The translations under genes and the position numbers were made by a program. 39,521 nt of DNA, taken from contig DWYZ01000146.1 in the NCBI GenBank assembly GCA_019118425.1, positions 1 through 39,521 on the forward strand, given 5' to 3'. How positions within the stretch are numbered: position 1 is the first letter of the stretch; every line of letters begins with the position of its first letter. The notes beneath the pieces are model-generated. The model ran no database searches. It worked only from the letters and a program-made list of their open reading frames with translations, and was not told where the DNA came from. This DNA comes from Candidatus Blautia faecavium (lineage in GTDB: Bacteria; Bacillota; Clostridia; Lachnospirales; Lachnospiraceae). This document shows positions 8,358-17,603 of this stretch, piece by piece.

Positions 8358-9893
8358 ATGGCAATGACTACTTTTGCGGCGATTGATGTTGGTTCTTATG
8401 AGATCAGCTTGAAAATTTTTGAATTGACAAAAAAGCTTGGCCTTCGGGAACTGAATCATGTAAGGTTCCGGCTGGAACTGGGAAAGGAGGCTTATGCTGT
8501 CGGAAGACTGGATATGGATCTGGTGGAGGCGTTGTGCGACATTCTAGAGGATTTTAAAAGGATCATGGCGGAATTCGGGACAACGGAATACCGAGCCTGT
8601 GCCACCAGCGCGTTCCGCGAGCTGGACAATCCCATCATTGTGCTTGAACAGATTTATCAGAGGACGGGGATCCGTATAGAAATCCTCAGTAACGCGGAAC
8701 AGCATTTTCTGGGCTATAAGTCCATAGCTGCCATAGAGGCCGGATTTAAGAAAATGATCCAGAAGGGAACTGCTATTCTGGATGTAGGAGGCGGAAGTCT
8801 TCAGGTTTCTTTGTTTGACAAGGATGCCCTTGTAACTACCCAGAGCCTGAAAATGGGAAGCTTGCGTATTCGGGAGCGCCTGAAAGAACTGGAAAAACAA
8901 AATACCCATTACGACCAGCTCATTGAAGAGTTTATCCGGAACGACCTTACCGGTTTTCAGCGACTTTACCTGAAAGAAAGAGACATTAAGAATGTGATTC
9001 TCATGGGAGATTTCCTTACGGACACTATTTTTCAGGGAGAAACTGATGATAATATCATTACGCGGACAGAATTTATGAAACGTTATGAAGATGTAGTGTA
9101 TAAGCCGGAGGTTATGCTGGCGGAGGAGATGGAGATTGATCCGGAATACGCCTCCCTGGTGGTTCCTACCATGGTTATCTGTAAAAATTTTCTTGATATT
9201 TTTAACGCAGAATCCATTTGGGTTCCCGGAGTTTCTCTTCTGGACGGAATCGCCTATGACTTTGGGGAAAAGAAAAAATTTATTAAAAGCGCTCACAATT
9301 TCGAAAATGATATCCTGGTGGCTGCCAGAAACATCGGCAAACGTTATTCAAGCGGAAAAAATCACATTCAGGGAACCACGAAGCTTGCCCTGGCCATTTT
9401 CGACAGCATGAAAAAGGTGCACGGCATGGGCGCCAGGGAAAGACTGCTCCTGCAGATCGCCGTTCAGCTCCACGATTGCGGAAAATATATCAGCATGAGT
9501 GATGTGGCGGAATGTTCTTATCGGATCATCATGGCTACAGAGATCATCGGGCTTTCCACAGAGGAAAGACAGATCATCGCAAGCGCGGTGCGCTATAATA
9601 CCACAGAATTTGTATATTATGAAAAAAACGATGACGGCTCCGGCCTGGACAGGAACCGTTATCTTCTTGTGGCCAAACTGACAGCAATCCTGCGGCTGGC
9701 AAATGCCATGGACAGAAGCCATTATCAGAAAGTGGAAGGGCTGAAAGCAGTCTTAAAGGACAGAGAGCTGCGTTTGGTTATTGATTCCAGCAGGGATATT
9801 TCCCTGGAGCTTGGTCTTTTAAAAGATAAGGTGGATTTTTTCGAAGAAGTGTTTGGTATCCGTCTGGTTCTCAGACGAAAGAGAAGAATGTAG
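8358..9893 (+). CDS. ppx: Ppx/GppA family phosphatase (exopolyphosphatase) with HD-like C-terminus
   Basis: FAAIDVGSYE, AILDVGGGSLQVSLF; QLHDCGKYISMSD HD-like motif; followed by ppk. Confidence 0.9.
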   Translation: MAMTTFAAIDVGSYEISLKIFELTKKLGLRELNHVRFRLELGKEAYAVGRLDMDLVEALCDILEDFKRIMAEFGTTEYRACATSAFRELDNPIIVLEQIYQRTGIRIEILSNAEQHFLGYKSIAAIEAGFKKMIQKGTAILDVGGGSLQVSLFDKDALVTTQSLKMGSLRIRERLKELEKQNTHYDQLIEEFIRNDLTGFQRLYLKERDIKNVILMGDFLTDTIFQGETDDNIITRTEFMKRYEDVVYKPEVMLAEEMEIDPEYASLVVPTMVICKNFLDIFNAESIWVPGVSLLDGIAYDFGEKKKFIKSAHNFENDILVAARNIGKRYSSGKNHIQGTTKLALAIFDSMKKVHGMGARERLLLQIAVQLHDCGKYISMSDVAECSYRIIMATEIIGLSTEERQIIASAVRYNTTEFVYYEKNDDGSGLDRNRYLLVAKLTAILRLANAMDRSHYQKVEGLKAVLKDRELRLVIDSSRDISLELGLLKDKVDFFEEVFGIRLVLRRKRRM

Positions 9894-9903
9894 AGGTGCG
9901 AGT

Positions 9904-12057
9904 ATGGATCTGAAAAAATATAGCAAACCGGAATATTTTGTAAACAGAGAGTTAAGCTGGCTGAAATTCGATGACAGAGTGTTAAGTGAGGCAAGGGATA
10001 AATCCATCCCTCTTTTTGAACGCCTAAAATTTTTAAGCATTACCTCCTCTAATCTGGATGAATTTTTTATGGTGCGTGTGGCATCCCTTAAAGATCAGGT
10101 GCATGCGGGATACGAAAAGCCGGATCTGGCAGGCTTGCCCCCGAAAGAGCAGCTGATCCGGATCAGTCAGGAGACCCATGAGCTGGTGCAGGTGCAGTAT
10201 AATGTGTTTAACCGCTCCATCCTTCCTGCTCTGGAAAAGGCGGGGCTTCACCTGATCACAGAGCATGAAAGCCTTTCTGACGAACAGAAGGAATATGTAG
10301 ACCGGTATTTTGAAGATAATGTATATCCGGTGCTCACGCCTATGGCTATGGACTCTTCAAGACCTTTTCCTCTGATCCGGAATAAAACGCTGAATATTGG
10401 CGCGCTGATCTCTAAAAAGGATAAAAAGAAGGGGAAAGAGGTTTTAGTCTTTGCCACAGTGCAGGTGCCTTCTGTGCTTCCAAGAGTGATCGAAATTCCT
10501 TCCGGAAAAGAAGAGAAAAAGACGGTTATCCTCCTGGAAGAAATTATAGAAAGAAATATAGACAAGTTGTTTTTAAGCTATGACGTAGTCTGCGCTCATC
10601 CATACCGTATCATGAGAAACGCGGATCTTACCATTGATGAGGACGAGGCGGAAGACCTGCTGGTGGAGATCCAAAAGCAATTGAAGAAGCGCCAGTGGGG
10701 AGAGGTGATCCGCCTGGAAGTGGAAGAAAAGATGGATGAACGTCTTCTGAAAATATTAAAAACGGAATTTGACATAAAAAATGAAGATATCTTTTTGATC
10801 GGCGGCCCGCTGGACCTGACAATGCTTATGAAGGTTTACGGGTTAGAGGGATTTAATAAATATAAAACAGAAAAATACGTACCAGCGCCGGTTCCGGCTT
10901 TCCAGAATGATAAGGATATTTTCCAGGTTATCCGTGAGGGGGACGTTTTTCTCCATCATCCCTATATGAGCTTTGATCCGGTGGTGAATTTCGTTCGCCA
11001 GGCGGCAAAGGATCCGGATGTACTTGCCATTAAGCAGACCTTATATCGTGTCAGCGGCAATTCGCCTATCATCGCCGCTTTGGCCCAGGCGGCGGAAAAT
11101 GGAAAGCAGGTTTCTGTCCTGGTAGAGTTAAAAGCACGTTTCGATGAAGAGAATAACATTGTCTGGGCAAAGATGCTGGAAAAAGCGGGCTGCCATGTTA
11201 TCTACGGTTTGGTGGGACTGAAAACCCACAGCAAGATCACATTGGTGGTGCGCAGAGAAGATACGGGGATCCGCCGTTATGTACATCTTGCCACTGGAAA
11301 CTATAATGATTCTACAGCAAAGCTGTATACAGACTGCGGTATCTTTACCTGCGATGAGCGGTTCGGTGAGGATGCCACTGCTGTGTTTAATATGCTGTCG
11401 GGCTATTCCGAGCCGAAACGGTGGAATAAGCTGATCGTTGCTCCTATTTGGATGAAAGACCGTTTCCTTAAGCTGATCGAGAGAGAGGCTGAAAATGCAA
11501 AAAAAGGAATGCCCGCTCATATTGTGGCAAAAATGAATTCGCTTTGTGATCCGGTGATCATAGAGGCACTTTATTACGCTTCTTCCTGCGGCGTACACAT
11601 TGATCTTCTGGTAAGGGGAATCTGCTGCCTAAGGGTAGGCATCCCTGAAGTCAGCGAGAATATACATGTGCGCTCCATTGTTGGAGATTTCCTTGAGCAC
11701 AGCCGTATCTTCTACTTCTTTAACGCGGGAAGCGAAGAAGTGTATATGGGAAGCGCAGACTGGATGCCTAGAAATCTGGACCGCCGGGTGGAGATCGTAT
11801 TCCCTGTGGAAGATGAGGAAATAAAAAAAGAAGCCATCCATATTTTGGAACTGGAGTTTAAGGATAATGTAAAAGCACATATCCTTCAGCCGGATGGAAC
11901 TTACACAAAACAGGACAAGAGAGGGAAGGTTCTTGTTAATTCTCAGATGGAATTCTGCGCAGAGGCCAAGGAGAAGGCAAAACAGAAGAAAAAAGAGGAA
12001 AAAGAGAAGTCTCGCGTCTTCGTTCCGGCAGAACCGGCAGCAGATCCGCAGGAGTAA
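9904..12057 (+). CDS. ppk1: Polyphosphate kinase 1
   Basis: FVNRELSWLKFDDRVL, HHPYMSFDPVV, LKARFDEENNI, HLATGNYND. Confidence 0.97.
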   Translation: MDLKKYSKPEYFVNRELSWLKFDDRVLSEARDKSIPLFERLKFLSITSSNLDEFFMVRVASLKDQVHAGYEKPDLAGLPPKEQLIRISQETHELVQVQYNVFNRSILPALEKAGLHLITEHESLSDEQKEYVDRYFEDNVYPVLTPMAMDSSRPFPLIRNKTLNIGALISKKDKKKGKEVLVFATVQVPSVLPRVIEIPSGKEEKKTVILLEEIIERNIDKLFLSYDVVCAHPYRIMRNADLTIDEDEAEDLLVEIQKQLKKRQWGEVIRLEVEEKMDERLLKILKTEFDIKNEDIFLIGGPLDLTMLMKVYGLEGFNKYKTEKYVPAPVPAFQNDKDIFQVIREGDVFLHHPYMSFDPVVNFVRQAAKDPDVLAIKQTLYRVSGNSPIIAALAQAAENGKQVSVLVELKARFDEENNIVWAKMLEKAGCHVIYGLVGLKTHSKITLVVRREDTGIRRYVHLATGNYNDSTAKLYTDCGIFTCDERFGEDATAVFNMLSGYSEPKRWNKLIVAPIWMKDRFLKLIEREAENAKKGMPAHIVAKMNSLCDPVIIEALYYASSCGVHIDLLVRGICCLRVGIPEVSENIHVRSIVGDFLEHSRIFYFFNAGSEEVYMGSADWMPRNLDRRVEIVFPVEDEEIKKEAIHILELEFKDNVKAHILQPDGTYTKQDKRGKVLVNSQMEFCAEAKEKAKQKKKEEKEKSRVFVPAEPAADPQE

Positions 12058-12122
12058 TTTAATGTCTTTTTAAGGCATTCTCGGCCGGCTTGAAAAAAAA
12101 TTGAAAAAAATAAAAAAAAAGC

Positions 12123-12151
12123 TTGCATTTTCCAAAAAAGTAGTATATACT
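12123..12151 (+). promoter_or_regulatory. Promoter for tRNA-Glu
   Basis: TTGCAT - 17 nt - TATACT; A-tracts immediately upstream (12093-12120). Confidence 0.75.
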
Positions 12152-12171
12152 AAGCAAGTCGGTTGAGACAA

Positions 12172-12243
12172 GGCCAGTTGGTCAAGGGGTCAAGACGCCG
12201 CCCTCTCACGGCGGAAACACGGGTTCGATTCCCGTACTGGCTG
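12172..12243 (+). tRNA. tRNA-Glu (anticodon CTC), no encoded CCA
   Basis: Cloverleaf: GGCCAGT/ACTGGCT acceptor, CCGCC-CTCTCAC-GGCGG anticodon arm, ACGGGTTCGATTCCCGT T arm. Confidence 0.93.
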
Positions 12244-12247
12244 TCAA

Positions 12248-12292
12248 GAAAGAGTCAATCCAGAAGCGTATCTTGGGATTGACTCTTTTTCT
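12248..12292 (+). terminator. Rho-independent terminator after tRNA-Glu
   Basis: AGAGTCAATCC...GGGATTGACTCTTTTTC. Confidence 0.85.
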
Positions 12293-12323
12293 TATGCCGT
12301 CAGGCCGCAGATAGTTATTCATT

Positions 12324-12448
12324 GTTACTGGTCACATAGTGACCAGTAACGGGCGATTTGGCATTTAAAGTTTGCTTTAGCCAATTGCCTGTTGAATCAT
12401 GCTGGCCCGTAGCCACGCAGCAAGTGCGTGGTTCGGGTGTGATATGCA
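12324..12448 (+). repeat. Three-hairpin repeat, copy A
   Basis: GTTACTGGTCAC-ata-GTGACCAGTAAC; GGCGATTTGGC...GCCAATTGCC; CCACGCA-gcaag-TGCGTGG; near-identical to reverse complement of 14487-14616. Confidence 0.85.
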
Positions 12449-12491
12449 GTTTTTCATTACCTGTCCCTGTGTGACATAACATATTTTTTAC

Positions 12492-12521
12492 TTGCAAACC
12501 TGCGGGAATTTGGGGTATGAT
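12492..12521 (+). promoter_or_regulatory. Putative promoter for the topoisomerase B gene
   Basis: TTGCAA - 18 nt - TATGAT. Confidence 0.45.
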
Positions 12522-12558
12522 AAAATGCAAACGCTCAAAGAAAGGAATTGGAACAGTC

Positions 12559-14484
12559 ATGGCAAAAAAAGAAACATATGATGCAGGCAGTATTTCCGTT
12601 CTGGAAGGCTTGGAGGCAGTGCGGAAGCGTCCGGGTATGTATATAGGAAGCGTATCCAGGAAGGGCTTGAATCATTTGATTTATGAAATTGTAGACAATG
12701 CGGTAGACGAACACCTGGCAGGGTATTGCGATAAGATCCAGGTGATCCTGGAAAAAGACGGTTCCTGTACAGTCAGTGACAATGGACGGGGAATTCCCGT
12801 AGATATGCACGAAAAGGGAGTGTCAGCGGAGAGACTCGTCTTTACCACCCTCCATGCAGGAGGAAAATTCGACAATTCTGTTTATAAGACCAGCGGAGGG
12901 CTTCACGGGGTAGGCTCTTCTGTGGTAAACGCTCTGTCTACTTATCTGGATATTAAAATCAGCCTTGACGGCTATATCCATCATGATTACTATGAAAGAG
13001 GAATTCCAGCGCTGGAACTGGAAAACGGACTTCTGCCCAAGATCGGAAAGACTAAGACTACCGGGACTACGGTGAATTTCCTGCCGGACCCGGAAATCTT
13101 CGAAAAGACCAGATTTTCCGCCACAGAGGTAAAAAGCCGCCTTCACGAAACCGCCTACCTTAACCCGGATCTGACGATCCTCTTTGAAGACAGAAGAGGG
13201 GAAACACCGGAAGCAATAGAATACCACGAGCCGGATGGAATCGTCGGTTTTATACGGGATCTGAATCAGAACAGTGAAGCTCTCCATGAGCCGGTATATC
13301 TGAAGGGAGAAGCAGACGGCATACAAGTGGAAGCTGCCTTTCAGTTTACCAATGAATTCCGTGAGAATGTACTTGGCTTTTGCAACAATATCTATAATGC
13401 AGAGGGAGGCACCCATCTTACAGGCTTTAAAACCACCTTCACTACAGTGATGAACAACTATGCCCGGGAGATCGGCGTGCTGAAAGAAAAAGACGCCAAT
13501 TTCACAGGAGCGGACATCAGAAACGGCATGACCGCTGTAGTTTCCATAAAACATCCGGCTCCCAGGTTTGAAGGACAGACGAAAACGAAGCTGGATAATC
13601 AGGACGCAGCTAAGGCGGTGAGCAAGGTTTTAGGGGAGCAGCTTGTGCTTTACTTTGACAGGAATCTGGAAACCTTAAAAAGTGTACTTTCTTGTGCGGA
13701 AAAAGCGGCAAAAATACGAAAAACAGAGGAGCGGGCGAAGACGAATCTTCTTACCAAGCAGAAATATTCCTTTGACTCCAACGGCAAGCTTGCCAACTGT
13801 GAAAAAAAAGACCCGGCTCTTTGTGAGATATTTATCGTGGAGGGAGATTCAGCCGGCGGTTCCGCGAAAACCGCCAGAGACAGGAACTATCAGGCTATCC
13901 TTCCCATCCGCGGGAAAATTTTAAACGTGGAGAAAGCCACTATAGATAAAGTGCTGGCAAACGCGGAGATCAAGACTATGATCAATGCCTTCGGCTGCGG
14001 CTTTTCAGAAGGCTATGGAAATGACTTTGATATTTCCAAGCTGCGTTATGACAAGATCGTGATCATGGCGGACGCGGATGTGGACGGCGCTCATATTTCT
14101 ACCCTTCTTTTAACCTTGTTCTACCGGTTTATGCCGGAGCTGATCTATGAAGGACATGTTTATATTGCCATGCCTCCTCTATATAAGGCTATGCCTAAGA
14201 AGGGAAAAGAGGAGTATCTTTATGATGATAAGGCGCTGGAGAAGTACAGGCGCACCCATAAGCCCGGAAGCTTTACCCTGCAGAGATATAAAGGCCTGGG
14301 AGAAATGGATGCCCAGCAGCTGTGGGAGACCACGTTAAATCCGGAAACACGGATGATGAAAAGGGTGGAGATCGAAGACGCCCGGCTGGCTTCCAGCGTG
14401 ACAGAAGTCCTTATGGGAAGTGAGGTTCCTCCAAGGCGGACCTTTATTTATGAACATGCCAGAGACGCGGAACTGGATATTTAG
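12559..14484 (+). CDS. parE: Type IIA DNA topoisomerase subunit B (ParE/GyrB family)
   Basis: GHKL ATPase motifs (YEIVDNAVDE, SDNGRGIPV), EGDSAGGSAKTARDRNYQAILPIRGKILNVEKA, MADADVDGAHI, RYKGLGEM; paired with a box-less A subunit, hence ParE-like. Confidence 0.85.
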   Translation: MAKKETYDAGSISVLEGLEAVRKRPGMYIGSVSRKGLNHLIYEIVDNAVDEHLAGYCDKIQVILEKDGSCTVSDNGRGIPVDMHEKGVSAERLVFTTLHAGGKFDNSVYKTSGGLHGVGSSVVNALSTYLDIKISLDGYIHHDYYERGIPALELENGLLPKIGKTKTTGTTVNFLPDPEIFEKTRFSATEVKSRLHETAYLNPDLTILFEDRRGETPEAIEYHEPDGIVGFIRDLNQNSEALHEPVYLKGEADGIQVEAAFQFTNEFRENVLGFCNNIYNAEGGTHLTGFKTTFTTVMNNYAREIGVLKEKDANFTGADIRNGMTAVVSIKHPAPRFEGQTKTKLDNQDAAKAVSKVLGEQLVLYFDRNLETLKSVLSCAEKAAKIRKTEERAKTNLLTKQKYSFDSNGKLANCEKKDPALCEIFIVEGDSAGGSAKTARDRNYQAILPIRGKILNVEKATIDKVLANAEIKTMINAFGCGFSEGYGNDFDISKLRYDKIVIMADADVDGAHISTLLLTLFYRFMPELIYEGHVYIAMPPLYKAMPKKGKEEYLYDDKALEKYRRTHKPGSFTLQRYKGLGEMDAQQLWETTLNPETRMMKRVEIEDARLASSVTEVLMGSEVPPRRTFIYEHARDAELDI

Positions 14485-14486
14485 GT

Positions 14487-14616
14487 GCATGTCACACCCG
14501 AACCACGCACTTGCTGCGTGGTTACGGGGCAGCATGATCCAATAGGCAATTTGGCTAAAGCGAAGCGAACTGTAAATGCCAAATTGCCCGTTACTGGTTA
14601 CCGTGTGACCAGTAAC
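14487..14616 (-). repeat. Three-hairpin repeat, copy B (inverted relative to copy A)
   Basis: Reverse complement matches 12324-12448 with scattered substitutions and small indels; begins right after the topoisomerase B stop codon. Confidence 0.85.
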
Positions 14617-14625
14617 GATATTTAA

Positions 14626-14705
14626 CCGAAGCCGCGAAGCGGTTATTCGGCTATAAGCAAGTAGCGAAGCGGATGAGTGCCCTTGGGCACTGCGGAAATC
14701 CGCTT
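14626..14705. repeat. Two further nested hairpins in the topoisomerase B/A intergenic region
   Basis: CCGAA-g-CCGC-gaa-GCGG-tta-TTCGG (14626-14650); AAGCGGAT-g-AGTGCCC-tt-GGGCACT-gcggaa-ATCCGCTT (14667-14705; outer left arm includes 14667). Confidence 0.75.
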
Positions 14706-14728
14706 TACAAGCAGTGAGGGAAAAGGCA

Positions 14729-16975
14729 ATGAATACAAAGCAGGAAAACATCATCCGCACAGATTATGCGGAGATCATGCAGAAATCCTATATTGATTAC
14801 GCCATGAGCGTGATCGTTTCCCGTGCCCTGCCAGATGTGAGGGACGGATTAAAACCAGTGCAGAGAAGGACTTTATATGACATGTATGAGCTTGGCATCC
14901 GCTATGACCGGCCCTACAGGAAGTGCGCCCGTATCGTAGGGGATACGATGGGTAAATATCATCCCCATGGAGACAGCTCTATTTATGACGCGCTGGTAGT
15001 GATGGCACAGGACTTTAAAAAAGGCAAGACCCTTGTGGATGGCCATGGAAATTTCGGCTCCATAGAAGGGGACGGAGCCGCCGCTATGCGTTACACAGAA
15101 GCACGGCTGGAAAAACTTACCCAGGAAGTGTTTCTGGCGGATTTGGACAAAGATGTGGTGAATTTTGTCCCTAATTTTGATGAGACGGAAAAGGAGCCGG
15201 AGGTACTCCCTGTAAAAATCCCCAACCTTCTGGTAAACGGCGCCGATGGGATCGCTGTGGGAATGGCTACCAGCATTCCGCCCCATAATCTGGGAGAAGT
15301 GGTGGATGCGGTAAAGGCTTATATTAAAGACAGCAAGATCAGCGTCAAAGGCCTGATGCGCTATCTTAAGGGACCAGACTTTCCTACCGGAGGGATCATC
15401 GTCAATAAAGACGATCTGCTCAATATTTATGAAACCGGCACCGGAAAGCTGCGGATCCGTGGCAGGGTAGAGGTGGAAAAATTAAAAGGCGGCAGGCAGC
15501 AGCTGGTGATCACAGAGATTCCCTACACCATGCTAGGGGCCAATATCGGAAAATTTTTAAATGACGTAGCCGCCCTTGTGGAAACGAAAAAAACTACGGA
15601 TATTACGGATATTTCCAACCAGTCCTCTAAAGAAGGGATCCGCATTGTCCTAGAACTGAAAAAAGATACGGACATAGAGAACCTTACCAATATGCTCTAT
15701 AAGAAGACACGGCTGGAAGATACCTTCGGGGTAAATATGCTTGCCGTGGCGGATGGCAGGCCGAAAACCCTGAGCCTGAAGAAAGTCATTGAATACCATG
15801 TGGATTTTCTCTTTGACATTACTACCAGGAAATATACCAATCTTCTTTCCAGGGAGCAGGAAAAAAAGGAAATCCAGGAAGGACTGATCAAGGCCTGTGA
15901 TGTAATCGACCTGATCATCGAGATCCTCAGGGGAAGCAAAAACCGCGAGCAGGTAAAAAAATGCCTGGTGGAAGGTGTTACAGAAGGAATCCGTTTTCGT
16001 TCCAAGGCCAGTGAAAAAGCGGCAGGCCAGCTTCGGTTCAGCGAGCGGCAGGCCACAGCGATCCTGGACATGCGCCTTTATAAGCTGATCGGGCTGGAGA
16101 TCCAGGCACTGATGGCGGAACATGAGGAAACGTTGAAAAACATAAAGATTTACCAGGATATTCTTGACAATTATGATTCTATGGCGAATGTGCTCATCAA
16201 GGAACTGGATTCCATAAAAAAGGAATACGGCACAAAGCGCCGCACTGCTATAGAGAATGCCGAGGAAGCAGTCTACGAGGAAAAGAAACCGGAAGAGATG
16301 GAAGTCTGCTTTCTTATGGATCGTTTCGGATATATGAAGCTGATCGACATGACTGCTTATGAGAGAAATAAAGAAGCGGCCCATAATGAGAGCAAGTACC
16401 TTTTTCGCTGCATGAATACGGATAAGATCTGTATTTTTACAGATAAAGGAAAGATGCATACCGTGAAAGTCATGGACATTCCTCTGGTCCGTTTCCGGGA
16501 CAAGGGAACGCCGGCGGATAATCTGAGCAATTATGATAGTTCCGAAGAACAGATGATTTATGTAAGCAGCATGGGGGACCTGAAAAATTCCGCGCTTTTG
16601 TTTGTGACAGCTTTTGGGATGTGCAAGATGGTGGAGTCCGGTGAGTTTGACGTATCGAAAAGGACCATTGCCTCTACGAAGCTTTCGGATGACGACAGGC
16701 TGATATTTGTGGGGAAAGCGGACGAGATGGACAATGTGGTGCTCCAGAGTGAAAACGGATACTTCCTTCGCTTTATGACAAAGGAAGTGCCGGAAAAGAA
16801 AAAAAGCGCCCTTGGCGTGCGCGGCATCCGGCTGGGCGATAAGGATGTCCTGTCTCATGCGTATCTGATTCACAGCCATACTGAATATTCGATTTCCTAT
16901 AAAGAAAAACAAGTGTCACTAAACAAACTAAAGCTTGCCAAACGGGACGGCAAAGGAGTAAAGATCCGAATCTAA
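14729..16975 (+). CDS. parC: Type IIA DNA topoisomerase subunit A (ParC-like; lacks GyrA box)
   Basis: [56 protein letters not shown]; no QRRGGKG in the C-terminal domain. Confidence 0.85.
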   Translation: MNTKQENIIRTDYAEIMQKSYIDYAMSVIVSRALPDVRDGLKPVQRRTLYDMYELGIRYDRPYRKCARIVGDTMGKYHPHGDSSIYDALVVMAQDFKKGKTLVDGHGNFGSIEGDGAAAMRYTEARLEKLTQEVFLADLDKDVVNFVPNFDETEKEPEVLPVKIPNLLVNGADGIAVGMATSIPPHNLGEVVDAVKAYIKDSKISVKGLMRYLKGPDFPTGGIIVNKDDLLNIYETGTGKLRIRGRVEVEKLKGGRQQLVITEIPYTMLGANIGKFLNDVAALVETKKTTDITDISNQSSKEGIRIVLELKKDTDIENLTNMLYKKTRLEDTFGVNMLAVADGRPKTLSLKKVIEYHVDFLFDITTRKYTNLLSREQEKKEIQEGLIKACDVIDLIIEILRGSKNREQVKKCLVEGVTEGIRFRSKASEKAAGQLRFSERQATAILDMRLYKLIGLEIQALMAEHEETLKNIKIYQDILDNYDSMANVLIKELDSIKKEYGTKRRTAIENAEEAVYEEKKPEEMEVCFLMDRFGYMKLIDMTAYERNKEAAHNESKYLFRCMNTDKICIFTDKGKMHTVKVMDIPLVRFRDKGTPADNLSNYDSSEEQMIYVSSMGDLKNSALLFVTAFGMCKMVESGEFDVSKRTIASTKLSDDDRLIFVGKADEMDNVVLQSENGYFLRFMTKEVPEKKKSALGVRGIRLGDKDVLSHAYLIHSHTEYSISYKEKQVSLNKLKLAKRDGKGVKIRI

Positions 16976-16983
16976 AAAAATCC

Positions 16984-17012
16984 TTGCTTTTCCATACAGA
17001 CAGTGCTAGAAT
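16984..17012 (+). promoter_or_regulatory. Promoter for rimP-nusA-infB operon
   Basis: TTGCTT - 17 nt - TAGAAT. Confidence 0.65.
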
Positions 17013-17039
17013 GGATTTAAGTTGATACTGGACATCATG

Positions 17040-17062
17040 AGAGTGGACCAAAGGTCCACTCT
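17040..17062 (+). promoter_or_regulatory. Leader hairpin upstream of rimP
   Basis: AGAGTGGACC-aaa-GGTCCACTCT perfect 10-bp stem followed by TATTATAT. Confidence 0.7.
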
Positions 17063-17108
17063 TATTATATGCAGCAGTTTATCGAAATGGAAGGAAGAGG
17101 TGAGAGAC

Positions 17109-17573
17109 ATGAGCAGACGAGAGGAATATGTACAGAGAGCGGAAACTCTGCTGGCTCCTATTGTCGAGGCGAATGGATATGAGCTGGTAGACATGGAGTA
17201 TGTAAAGGAAGCGGGAGAATGGTATCTGAGAGCATACATCGATAAGCCGGGAGGCTTTACTTTAGATGACTGCGAGCTGGTAAGCCGGGAATTCAGTGAA
17301 AAGCTGGATGAGGAGGATTTTATTGACGGCAGCTATATATTGGAGGTCAGTTCCCCCGGACTTGACCGCCCGCTGAAAAAAGAAAAAGATTTTGAACGCA
17401 GTATGGGAAAACTGGTGGAAATACGCACCTACCGACCAGTGGATAAGCAAAAAGAGTTCTGCGGCACTTTAACTGCATATGATAGTAACAGTGTGACGAT
17501 CGAGGAGGAGGGGCAGCCAAGAACATTTGAAAAAAAAGATATTGCCCTTATCCGGCTGGCGATTGAATTTTAA
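17109..17573 (+). CDS. rimP: Ribosome maturation factor RimP
   Basis: YELVDMEYVKEAGEWYLRAYIDKPGGFTLDDCELVSRE; VSSPGLDRPLKKEKDFERSMGK; upstream of nusA. Confidence 0.95.
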   Translation: MSRREEYVQRAETLLAPIVEANGYELVDMEYVKEAGEWYLRAYIDKPGGFTLDDCELVSREFSEKLDEEDFIDGSYILEVSSPGLDRPLKKEKDFERSMGKLVEIRTYRPVDKQKEFCGTLTAYDSNSVTIEEEGQPRTFEKKDIALIRLAIEF

Positions 17574-17603
17574 GGATTGACAATTTAGGAGGAAAAGAGA
17601 AAC

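Noticed and set aside
15650-16912. 420-aa ORF antisense to the topoisomerase A gene
   Set aside because: Shadow ORF opposite a clearly conserved ParC-like coding region; no recognisable domains or RBS/promoter context.
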